From Desulfobacterales bacterium (GTDB taxonomy: Bacteria; Desulfobacterota; Desulfobacteria; Desulfobacterales; Desulfosarcinaceae), in contig JACRDD010000004.1 in the NCBI GenBank assembly GCA_016218685.1, forward strand, positions 310,001 through 374,000: DNA of 64,000 bases, in the 5' to 3' direction. Positions 1 to 9,700 of this stretch are shown piece by piece (position 1 is the first letter of the stretch; every line of letters begins with the position of its first letter). Made by a program: the position numbers and the translations under genes. The notes below the pieces were generated by a model, which had not been told where the DNA came from, made no database searches, and saw only the letters and a list, made by a program, of their open reading frames with translations.

Positions 1-22
1 GTAATCTAAGCGCCGGCATCTC

Positions 23-60
23 CCTGGCTGCCTTGGGGCTACTTCAGAAAGGCAGCCAGG
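23..60. terminator. 12-bp perfect hairpin, possible terminator of an off-window gene
   Basis: Positions 23-34 and 49-60 are perfect reverse complements (CCTGGCTGCCTT / AAGGCAGCCAGG) with a 14-nt loop. No run of T follows on either side, so rho-independent termination is not assured. It may belong to a gene left of the window or to a structured leader. Confidence 0.35.
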
Positions 61-216
61 AAAGCCGTTTCGGCGATACAGGAATAGCCTAAAAATTGAA
101 TAGGAAAACTACTAATTTCTACCATGTAGTAAAAAAGGTAAAATTATCGAGAGATTGAAAGTCCCACAGAAGATTGTTTGAAGTAATGTTATACTTTCAT
201 TATTTGTAAATTATTA

Positions 217-260
217 TTGCAAGCGGCCAAGGGTTGTGATATAAAACTGACATGCCAGTT
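217..260 (+). promoter_or_regulatory. Predicted promoter with overlapping TetR-type operator (site 1)
   Basis: A -35 like TTGCAA (217-222) and a -10 like TATAAA (240-245) are separated by exactly 17 bp. The imperfect palindrome ACTGACATGCCAGTT follows at once (246-260). The same palindrome, in the same place relative to the -10, occurs at the two divergent promoters at 41.9 and 42.1 kb beside a TetR gene. The arrangement predicts repression of rightward transcription toward the lipoprotein/FadL genes. Binding by that TetR is inference. Confidence 0.6.
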
Positions 261-1005
261 CAAATAAATTAGAGCCATCACGTGACCCTTGTAATCATAT
301 TTTGTGTGTGCAATGCCATCGCGCAAATGGGGCTGTCCTGGAGGGTGAAATGCGCGCTGTATTTAAATCGCAGCGATGGTTTGAAGGCTCACAATCGGAT
401 ATTCCGACGCGAGCTCCGTTCATCGGTGGCACTCCTCGCGATGGCCTATGGCAGGCTGCTTTTCACAATACGAAACCAACATCCAGGGGTACGCTTCACC
501 AAACCCCTCAGTATTTCTACATATCATCCAATTCTTATCACTCTTACGAAACACGGCAACGCACCGCGGCGGCCCTTACGGCATAGCCCGGTGAGAAAGG
601 GAGTAAGGCTTCAATGGGGTCCAACTGACTGTCAGGGATAGAATATTCCTGGGAAGTACCGGTCCGGATTGATGGCAATGGGTGACCGTGCCTATCGATG
701 GAGGTGATGCGGTTCTTTCGGTCAGCGATTTCGTTCATCCTTTCGAAGCGTAGCAGCATGCCGTGCTTTCAGGGCCGGTAGTACACCGGCCTTACACTGA
801 CTCGCATTATTGCCGAGGAATCGACTTTCGATGCAGCCATTTGGCTGTATCCGAGGCCCGTGATCGTATCCCAGGGGTGGCCAAGCGGTGCCGCCCGAAG
901 CAGTGGATGTCTCGCGATCACTCGCCGACCGAAGTATCCATCGGCTGTTTCGGTGACAGCGTGCACCAAAAGGCGACGACCCAACCGCTTTTCAGAGGTA
1001 ATGAC
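261..1005. other. 745-bp stretch without a convincing gene (long leader or decayed DNA)
   Basis: The open frames here have no recognisable domain, no good ribosome binding site and atypical composition. A frame does run from 763 into the next gene, but that gene's signal peptide begins at 1006, so the earlier part is not thought to be coding. A 7-bp hairpin (773-791, GGCCGGT/ACCGGCC) lies inside. If promoter site 1 is used, the transcript would have a leader of about 750 nt. Confidence 0.5.
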
Positions 1006-4000
1006 ATGATGAAACGCATCTTGATCCCATTCTTGCTAACAATGATTCTGGCCTGCGGCGGCGGTGGCGGTTCCAACGATTTCCAGCAAAACGAAGCCCC
1101 CGGTTTCCAATTGGCGGAAATCACGGAAGGCTACGGCGCCATGGACGATGCCTGGAACAGCATCGACACCAACGAATTTAATGAACGCCTCAAAAGGGCA
1201 GTGGACGAGAAGCGAACCGAAGACGATGACCCGCATGAGAATTTCGAGATTTCGTCTTACGGCTTCGCGGATGTTCTGGAGCATGACGATGAACCCCTGG
1301 CCGAACTGGTCCGTGAGGACCTGCAAAGCATCATCACCCGTCTGGTAGACACCCAAAACCGACATCTCCCCAAAAGGGATGTAGACGCCGTCTACACAGG
1401 CTCCGCTGAAATCTACAATGATGCGTTCTATGCCTTCCTCGATCGGGTCAGCGGCGAAGGATTCGAGGCCCCGCCGGATTACATCACGGGTGCCATAAAA
1501 AAAGTATTGGACTATGTCCTCGATGACAACCTGCCCGATGACGAAAACGGCAATCCCGACAAGGCCTGGCTGAATGAAAAAGTCCAGGAGTTGGTAGATG
1601 ATCTGGTCGAAGACGATCCCGTGGAACGCGATTTCAAGGACGATTTCATCGATCTTTCAAAGTTGATCACCAAGGCCACGATACAAACCGACTATCCGGT
1701 GTGGATCGACGACGCCGGAAATCCGCTCAACTACGAAGAGATCAATCCCAGCCAGCATACCAACCTCGACATGGGCAACGCGGTCAAGGGCAGCCATGAT
1801 GTTGTCATGTGGCTCAATAAACTGATCATGAACCCCGATACCCGCGTGCTTCTGCGCCAAGCCATGCTGGACTTCGATAGTATCCTCAATCCCGATCCGG
1901 AAGCCGGGTTGGTGGAGAAATTGAAAACTTTGGTGGAAAACCTGGAAGCTAACTTCACCACTGGCGGCGAAGTCTACGAAGCCAATCCTATTTACAGCCA
2001 GGATGACAACGCGACCTTCTCCGACAGCGAAATGGGCCAGCTCATTCGGGATAGCTCGCCCATGATCCAGCAGTTATTCACCCGTTCCGACCGGCCTCAA
2101 TCCATGATTGTAACCAAAGAAGGCGAAGGGCCGGTCTACCCCCTGGACTTTATGAATGCCAATCTGCGCAACATCGGCTTCAATCCCGACACCATCGACG
2201 TGGAGCGCTCGATCTACGATTTGATGCGCTATGATCTCTGGGGACGGGACCGCATGACCAATGAAAATGCTTTTCCGGCCTCCCATTTGGAGAGCCTTTT
2301 GTTCCTTACCCAGGTTACGGCTAATTTTGGCTGGCAGGATGGAGGCACGACCGGCGAATACATTACCAATATAGGCAGGCATTCCAGTTCGGTGGAACAC
2401 GGCCATGGCGCCTATGTTGAAGAGCTGACCTTGAATGATGCGCTCTATAGCATGCATATGCTAAAATTGTATGGCACACTTGGCGTTTACCAAATTGGTC
2501 TATATCCAATGAATGGGGATCACCTCTACCGGACCAGATCGGCCTTTGCGCTGTCGGATGTTGATCAATTGCACACTCTGGATAGCGCAGTGTTTAATGA
2601 TGCCACAGAGCAAATCGACTATACCTATCAACTGCCCTCCGCTCAAATTACCGGCGATGACAAGGACTACCGCTTCTTCTATGATCAAAATTATGGTGTG
2701 CTGCAGTTTCTAGCCGGTCCTGGACCGGGAGATCTTGGAACTCCAAATGGCGGCAACCCGAATGGGAATAACCTAACAACCAATCAGTATCGGGCTTATG
2801 CCCCCAATGGGTTGGGCGAAAAGCAGATGGCTGCCTGGACCATGGGGTGGGGGGTGCGGGCTTGCTTTAACGGCGAGGGCCCGTATTACTACGCTGACCC
2901 CAATGCGGCAACCGTTTCCGTCAATGGTCAAGCCTATCGTCAGTACCTGCGGCCAAACGGCAAAACTTACGCACTCGTTTCTCTGGACGGAGCTCAGTAC
3001 CTTTACCCGGCTGAAGACGGCGATGTGGAGGATACGGAAACAGCGCAGATCTCCTTCAATGGCAAGCGCCAGCGGGACAACCGCTACAAAGCTCAATGGC
3101 ACAGTGACTACTACATGGCGCATGTCGCCAGTTATCCGGACAACCAGAATCGCTATTTCACCATCGACAACAGCAGCGGCATCAGTCAATTGGTTCCAGC
3201 CGATGCAACCGCCGAAGTTCCAAACCCACAGGCCGGACGGCTGCTCTACAATGAGTTGGTCGCCGAAACCGATTCTATTCGAGCCTGTGCCTCACCCGAA
3301 GAAGCCTTTTTCAGGAATTTTCAGTGGGTCATGAACGAGAAGAAAATGGTTCTGATAATCCCCTTCTATATGTGGATTGACGAATCCATGAAAGCCATCG
3401 TCTTTCAAGTTCTCGAGTGTCACGGCTGGTCGGGACTGGCCAATGCGCGCAAGTTAAGCGATGCTCATAATCATGTGTGGGCCAAAGCCGGTGGAATGGG
3501 AACTTCCAACATCCCGGGAGATTACCGCTTTGAAATTACCACCGCCGCGGCCGACGCCGATTCTGCGTCCGAGATCAATGATGTTTCGGTGTTTACGGAA
3601 ACCATCGATTGCGGCAACGCTACTCCGGCAATAGTAGGGCACAATTTGCCGGCCCTTTTCCGCTTGGCCTTCCCCCGCAGCATCGAACCCCCGAGCTCTT
3701 TCAATGATGGGGTTCTCGGATCGCGCGAGTTCCAGGTGGGAGATGATAACTGGAACAACCGCAATGCCGTCGTGCCCCTTCTTTTCTCCTTGTTAGCCGG
3801 CTTGCGGGATCATTCACCGGATTACGACCCGAACAACCGGCCGGGCATTAACTCCGGAATGCGCGCTTTCCTGAATCAGGGCTCCGCCTTGATCAAACCG
3901 CTGTTCTATTACAACAGGGCGGGCGCAACGATGCCGGTCCAATCCTACACTCCGCGGGTATATGGTACCAATGCGATCACCGACAGGCACCAGGGCTTCC

Positions 4001-5178
4001 CGTTCCTCAAATCCAGCGCCGATTTCTACACCGGCACCCCGACCACCTGGTACGGCAGCGCGGCTGAACAGCGTTTCTACCAGCCGGCCGTCATGAAAAG
4101 CTTCTTGAATGTTATGATCGACAGCGATGTGACGGATCCCCAGAAGCGCATGGACGGTCTGCTGCCCTTGGTCACCGATACTAGAGCCTTGAGCAACCTT
4201 CTCAAAGTGTTGCTCGATCCATCCGTGGAAGCGCCGCCCCTGGAGCAGATCTTGACGGCCACCAAGTTTACCATGGGAGGAATGACCCGCATCAACGGTT
4301 CTCCAGAATCCGGCAAGGGCATGGTTTTCCCGCAATGGATGTTTGCTACCGGCGTAGAGGAGACCCGAGATCCCTTTGGCGCCTACACAGAGTATGCCGG
4401 CGTCCGGGACGACGACATCTTTCTAGACGACCTGCTGGATCGGATCGTGGGCCGCGATGCCCTGGACGCCGATACCGATGGATACGGCCTGGCCAATTAT
4501 CCCGACAAGCAGGAGCGTTTGGCCCTCGACCCCAATGCGAGCGAAGCTCCCTGGGAAGAGTTCTCGGATAACGTGGATACCCTGGCCGATCTGCTGCACG
4601 AAAGCAGCCCGTACTGCATCTCCACCAATCTACTGGATGCCATAGAACGGGTATTTGCCAGGGAAGAGGCCTACACTTCCGAAGAAATCTACGGCATGCT
4701 CTATGCGACGGGAAAAGTTTTCGGCCGCTATGACAGCCCCACGGAGCGCTGGATCTATCAGGGCGAAGAACAAAATTTCCAAGACATTTATAACATGCTG
4801 GCCACGCGGGTTCCGGTCATGAACAGCGCGGTCATCGAAACCGAGTCGGCGAATCCGGCGGCCCTCGGCGGTCCTCCCGGGCATTACGGTCTCGGCGACC
4901 ACTACTACTCACAATTGGTCCTGATGTCTAAAATGAGCGATCCGGATGGATTGATGGAGTATATCTTCAACACCATAACCTCGCCTCAGAACTGGGATGT
5001 CATTATGCACGACTTGAACCGCTTCATGCACGGGTACGACATCTCCAACGACAACAGTGAATTGTGGTCCACCTTGGCTGAACTGTTGCAGGATATGGGC
5101 AGCGCCGTGGGTCGGAGCAACGAGAGCGATGTGATCGACGCCATCATAGAAGACTACGGGTTCCAGGTGAATCGTTAG
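1006..5178 (+). CDS. Large secreted lipoprotein of unknown function (1390 aa)
   Basis: The protein opens with a lipoprotein signal peptide: two Lys/Arg, a hydrophobic stretch and a lipobox ending LAC at about residue 17, then a Gly run and an acidic mature part. Start 1006 is chosen because AGAGG lies about 10 nt upstream and the signal peptide starts there; the frame stays open further upstream, but that part does not look coding. I recognise no domain. The mature protein is rich in Asp, Asn and Tyr, without obvious repeats or membrane spans. Its position 67 bp before a FadL-type channel suggests an outer-membrane or surface role in handling hydrophobic substrate, which is inference from context only. 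Confidence 0.8.
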   Translation: MMKRILIPFLLTMILACGGGGGSNDFQQNEAPGFQLAEITEGYGAMDDAWNSIDTNEFNERLKRAVDEKRTEDDDPHENFEISSYGFADVLEHDDEPLAELVREDLQSIITRLVDTQNRHLPKRDVDAVYTGSAEIYNDAFYAFLDRVSGEGFEAPPDYITGAIKKVLDYVLDDNLPDDENGNPDKAWLNEKVQELVDDLVEDDPVERDFKDDFIDLSKLITKATIQTDYPVWIDDAGNPLNYEEINPSQHTNLDMGNAVKGSHDVVMWLNKLIMNPDTRVLLRQAMLDFDSILNPDPEAGLVEKLKTLVENLEANFTTGGEVYEANPIYSQDDNATFSDSEMGQLIRDSSPMIQQLFTRSDRPQSMIVTKEGEGPVYPLDFMNANLRNIGFNPDTIDVERSIYDLMRYDLWGRDRMTNENAFPASHLESLLFLTQVTANFGWQDGGTTGEYITNIGRHSSSVEHGHGAYVEELTLNDALYSMHMLKLYGTLGVYQIGLYPMNGDHLYRTRSAFALSDVDQLHTLDSAVFNDATEQIDYTYQLPSAQITGDDKDYRFFYDQNYGVLQFLAGPGPGDLGTPNGGNPNGNNLTTNQYRAYAPNGLGEKQMAAWTMGWGVRACFNGEGPYYYADPNAATVSVNGQAYRQYLRPNGKTYALVSLDGAQYLYPAEDGDVEDTETAQISFNGKRQRDNRYKAQWHSDYYMAHVASYPDNQNRYFTIDNSSGISQLVPADATAEVPNPQAGRLLYNELVAETDSIRACASPEEAFFRNFQWVMNEKKMVLIIPFYMWIDESMKAIVFQVLECHGWSGLANARKLSDAHNHVWAKAGGMGTSNIPGDYRFEITTAAADADSASEINDVSVFTETIDCGNATPAIVGHNLPALFRLAFPRSIEPPSSFNDGVLGSREFQVGDDNWNNRNAVVPLLFSLLAGLRDHSPDYDPNNRPGINSGMRAFLNQGSALIKPLFYYNRAGATMPVQSYTPRVYGTNAITDRHQGFPFLKSSADFYTGTPTTWYGSAAEQRFYQPAVMKSFLNVMIDSDVTDPQKRMDGLLPLVTDTRALSNLLKVLLDPSVEAPPLEQILTATKFTMGGMTRINGSPESGKGMVFPQWMFATGVEETRDPFGAYTEYAGVRDDDIFLDDLLDRIVGRDALDADTDGYGLANYPDKQERLALDPNASEAPWEEFSDNVDTLADLLHESSPYCISTNLLDAIERVFAREEAYTSEEIYGMLYATGKVFGRYDSPTERWIYQGEEQNFQDIYNMLATRVPVMNSAVIETESANPAALGGPPGHYGLGDHYYSQLVLMSKMSDPDGLMEYIFNTITSPQNWDVIMHDLNRFMHGYDISNDNSELWSTLAELLQDMGSAVGRSNESDVIDAIIEDYGFQVNR

Positions 5179-5245
5179 ACAATGTGGCATTTGGGGCGCG
5201 TCCCTTTTCGACATAATAACTCATAGGAAAGAAAGAGAACTGATC

Positions 5246-6625
5246 ATGAAAAAGCCGATTCGTGTAGTGACCGTGTTGCTCTCATGCCTGCTGTTCGCAA
5301 GTGGCGCCCAGGCTTCTTCATTCGCCGACACATACGGCCTATCGCCTAAGGGGATGAGCATGGGCAATGCCATGACCGCCCACGTGGATGACTGGTCCGC
5401 AATTTACTACAACGTGGCCGGTCTGGGCCGGACGGCGGATAAAAAAGTCAAACCCGATGTCGAGCTTTTCCTGGGCTACCTGAACACCCAGCCCGATACC
5501 CAACTGGACATTCCGCAGCGCTACTACCTCGATGACGATGGCGTGCGGCACGATGTCCCCACCAATGCCGACGAGGACCTGGACTACGGCCAGTTCGTCC
5601 TCGGCCTGGGCCTGGATCTGAACATGTTCTACAAGATGCCCGAAGCCATCTCCTCGGCCCGCTTTGGGTTGACCTTAGGCGTGGGTGACGACCTGTCGGT
5701 TACTAAGGTCAACGATGTGGAGCCCCAGACCCACAACTACTTGAGGTTCGGCCGTGAAGCCCAGCAGACCATGATTATGACAGGCTTGGGATTAGGATTC
5801 ATGGATGATGCCTTCGGCCTGGGTGTGGGCGTTCGTACCTCCTTCGGCGGTGAAGGCGCCGTGCTCCTGGAGGATGTTCAGGTCGGTCAGGACCCCCAAA
5901 CCCCGAGGCAGCAGGCCACGATGGATCTGGAGCTGGAATCGGCATTGCTCGCTGGCCTCTACATCGACATGGGCAAGCTGGTCCAGCCATTGGATGGCTT
6001 AAGCATAGGGGCATCCTATAAACAGGAGTCCTTTTTCGAAGTCGATCCCTTTAATACCGCATCCGAAGTCGAAGTCGGTGGTATCCTGCTCAATTTGAAT
6101 CTTTCGATTTTCGATTACTACCAGCCTGAAACATATACCGGAGGCGTTTCTTACCGCATCGGTGATCGATTCCTGGTGGCCGCTGACGTAGAGTACCAAA
6201 AGTGGTCCGACTATAAAGTCTCCGGGGCTTACCAACAGCTTTATGCCGATATACTGCCGGAGCTAGACGATATCTGGATTCCTAAAATCGGTTTGCAATA
6301 CGACGCCACCGATCGCACCAGTCTTTATCTGGGATATTACTACCAGCCTTCTTTCATTCCGGACGAAGCCGCCAATAGTTGGAATGTCAACTGGCTGGAC
6401 AACGATAAACATGTAGGGTCTATCGGCATTTCCTATAACACAGGCAAATGGGGCGGCCTGCAGAAAGAGATGGTGCTGCACGCTGGCTACCAGTTCCAGT
6501 ATCTGGAAAACCGCACGGTGGACAAGACTGCGCCCGAGGGGGCAACGACCAATGAGATCACCTTGAATCCGGATTACGAGTACGGCGGCACCGTCCATAC
6601 GGTGATGCTGGGCGTGTCCTTCTAA
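5246..6625 (+). CDS. OmpP1/FadL/TodX family outer membrane transport protein
   Basis: This 459-residue protein has a cleavable signal peptide (residues 1-23, ending AQA). The mature N-terminus has the family hallmark: a Ser/Lys-Gly-Met-MGNA segment followed by SAIYYN-AGLG. The rest is amphipathic beta-strand sequence ending in Phe, as in beta-barrel proteins. FadL/TodX channels let long-chain fatty acids, aromatics or other hydrophobic compounds cross the outer membrane. It lies 67 bp after the large lipoprotein gene, probably in one transcript. Its substrate may relate to the acyl-CoA operons downstream. AAGAAAGAGAA precedes the ATG as ribosome binding site. Confidence 0.88.
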   Translation: MKKPIRVVTVLLSCLLFASGAQASSFADTYGLSPKGMSMGNAMTAHVDDWSAIYYNVAGLGRTADKKVKPDVELFLGYLNTQPDTQLDIPQRYYLDDDGVRHDVPTNADEDLDYGQFVLGLGLDLNMFYKMPEAISSARFGLTLGVGDDLSVTKVNDVEPQTHNYLRFGREAQQTMIMTGLGLGFMDDAFGLGVGVRTSFGGEGAVLLEDVQVGQDPQTPRQQATMDLELESALLAGLYIDMGKLVQPLDGLSIGASYKQESFFEVDPFNTASEVEVGGILLNLNLSIFDYYQPETYTGGVSYRIGDRFLVAADVEYQKWSDYKVSGAYQQLYADILPELDDIWIPKIGLQYDATDRTSLYLGYYYQPSFIPDEAANSWNVNWLDNDKHVGSIGISYNTGKWGGLQKEMVLHAGYQFQYLENRTVDKTAPEGATTNEITLNPDYEYGGTVHTVMLGVSF

Positions 6626-6760
6626 TATCAGCGGGGATTGCCACGGGTCAGCTCTTCGTTGTTCAAACGGTGAAGTCCTGTGGTTCAAAAAACACCTGAA
6701 GATGATCGTCCATGTTGGGCGGGAAACCGAAGGTAAAGTTAAAAAGCGTAGGAGGGGGAA

Positions 6761-9700
6761 ATGAAGAAAATTCTCGGGATGTTTTTATGGTTGGCGGTGA
6801 CCATGGCGCTGACCGGCTGTATCAAGGAATTCACACCTAAGGAGAGTGTTATTCAGCTTAAGGCTGGAGAGAGTCAAACCTTCAAAGCGGTATCCGACGA
6901 TCGTACGGCCAAATTGGTTTGGTATCTGGATGGCCGGAAAGTGGCCTACGACAAGAACACCTACACTTACAAAGCCGAAGCGAACAATGGCCAAAAACCA
7001 ATTGTGCATAAGCTTATCGTAAAGGAAGAGGGCGGAAGGTATGTGCAGTACTACAAGATCGCTGGCCTGCCCAATGACTTCATGTCCTCCGTGACCTGGA
7101 CTATCAAGGTTCTGCCGTCCGGTTGCGTGGATGGTGAAACCCGCGAGACAACCTGCGGCATCGGCGCCTGTGCGGCCACCGGGATCGAAACCTGCTCAAG
7201 CGGCGTTTTCGGCGGCAACACCTGCCAGCCCGGTACGCCTTCCGCGGAAATCGCCGGTGACGGCATCGACAATGACTGCGACGGCGAGACCGATGAGACC
7301 ACCTGCGTGCCCACCGCCGAAGTGTGCGATGGCGTGGATAACGATTGCGATAATCTCGTGGATGAAGAGATTCCTGCCGAACCCACCACTTGCGGTATCG
7401 GCGCCTGCGCCCGCGAGGGGCAATACGCTTGCGTCAACGGTGGCATGACCGATAACTGCCAACCGGGCGCGCCCATCGCCGAGGTTGCTGGCGACGGGAT
7501 CGACAATGACTGCGACGGCGAAGTCGATGAGGCGCCGCCCTGCGTTCCGACCGCCGAAGTGTGCGACGGATTGGACAATGACTGCGACGGCGCCGTAGAC
7601 GACGGTATTGCCGCCACGCCCACCACCTGCGGTGTGGGTGCTTGTGCCGGTACCGGTACGTCGAGCTGCGTTAACGGCCAGATCGTCGATTCTTGCCAGG
7701 CCGGGACCCCTGTGGCCGAAGCCTGCGACGGCATCGACAACAACTGCGATGGCAGCGTGGACAACGGCATTGCCGCCACGCCGACCACCTGCGGCATCGG
7801 CGCCTGCGCCAGAGCCGGTCAATTGGCCTGCGTGGGCGGCGCCATGATCAATACCTGTCAGGCCGGCGCTCCCTCGACGGAAACTTGTGATGGCATCGAC
7901 AATAACTGCGACGGCACAGTAGACAATGGGATCGCTTCCCAGGGCACTACATGCGGCCAAGGCGCCTGCGCCAGCACTGGTGAATTGGCTTGCCTTAATG
8001 GCGGCATGAGCGACTCCTGTCAGCCTGGTACCCCGTCGGCGGAAGTAGTTGGCGACGGCGTGGACAATGACTGCGATGGTCAAGTCGATGAAACTGTCTG
8101 TGTGCCGACTGCTGAAGCTTGTGACGGTATCGATAATGATTGCGATGGCCTGGTAGACGACGGCATTGCCTCTGTTCCGACGACCTGCGGCGTGGGCGCT
8201 TGTGCTTCTACGGGTGCTTCAAGCTGTGTCAATGGCCGGATGGTTGACTCCTGCCAGGTCGGCCCGCCTGGAATCGAAGTGTGTGACGGCATCGACAATA
8301 ACTGCGACGGTGCAGTGGATGACGGTATTGCTCCCGCGCCGACCACTTGCGGCTTGGGTGCTTGTGCCAGCACGGGTACCTCGAGCTGCGTTGCCGGCCA
8401 GACGGTCGATTCTTGCGTAGCCGGAACGCCGGTTGCTGAAACTTGCGACGGCATCGATAATAACTGCAACGGTGCAGTGGATGACGGTATTGCTCCCGCG
8501 CCGACCTCTTGCGGCTTGGGTGCTTGTGCCAGCACGGGTACCTCGAGCTGCGTTGCCGGCCAGATGGTCGATTCTTGCGCAGCCGGAACGCCGGTTGCTG
8601 AAGCTTGCAACGGCATCGACGACAACTGCAACGGCAGCGTGGATGATGGCATTGCCCCATCGCCGACCACCTGCGGTTCGGGTGCTTGCACCGGAACTGG
8701 AACATTGAGCTGCGTTGCCGGCGAGATGGTAGACTCCTGCGTAGCCGGTGCCGGATCGGCAGAAATATGCGATGGCATCGATAACAACTGCAATGGCACC
8801 GTGGATGAAAATATTGCCTCTATGCCGACCACCTGCGGTGTGGGTGCCTGCGTCCGCACGGGTGCCTCGAGCTGCGTTGCCGGTCAGATGGTTGATTCTT
8901 GTGTAGCCGGCACACCAGTTGCTGAAGTGTGTGACGGTATCGACAATAACTGCAACGGCACTGCCGACGACGGCATTGCCTCTACCCCGACCACCTGCGG
9001 CGTTGGCGCTTGTACCAGAACTGGTGCATCGAGCTGCGTGGGTGGCCAACTGGTGGACTCTTGCCAGGCCGGTACGCCGGTGGCCGAATCGTGCGACGGC
9101 ATCGACAACAACTGCAACGGCAGCGTGGATGACGGCATTGCCTCCACCCCCACCGTCTGCGGCGTGGGCGCTTGTGCCCGCAATGGCCAACTGGCCTGCA
9201 CCGGCGGAGCAATGGTTGATTCCTGCCAGCCGGGAACACCCGGAGCTGTCGAAATCTGCGATAACACCATCGACGATAACTGCGACGGCTTTACCGATAG
9301 CCAGGATACGGTTGCTTGCGCTGCCGGACCTCCGGCTGTACCCACCAACGTGCAGGCCACGGACTGCGACCCGGTCAACTACGATCCGGCGCACGGCAAC
9401 ATCACCGTGACCTGGAGTGCGTCCCAAGGTGCCGCTTACTACCGAGTCTATCGCGCCATCTTTGCTGAAACCAACGCATACTCCATGGTCGCCGATAATG
9501 TTACCGATACTTCGTTCGAGTACATCCAAACCTGGCAAGCCGATGTCTTCAGCATCATCGGACCGACGCCCGGCCTTTCTCCCACGGCTGACTTCGACCG
9601 CGTTGAAACCGGGGCTCCCTACCCAGAACGGGAGGCTTTCATCAATGCCTTGTCCGACTATCGCGACATGGCCATGCCTTCCCTGTTCAACTTCAAGGCT

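Noticed and set aside
1-120. Possible riboswitch or structured leader at the left edge
   Set aside because: One strong hairpin is seen but no aptamer consensus that I could match; listed only as a hairpin.
282-641. Open frame of 119 codons before the first lipoprotein
   Set aside because: No ribosome binding site, unlikely amino acid composition, overlapping alternative frames; no domain recognised.
763-1005. N-terminal extension of the large lipoprotein frame
   Set aside because: It would put 81 residues before a textbook lipoprotein signal peptide; a better start with a binding site lies at 1006.
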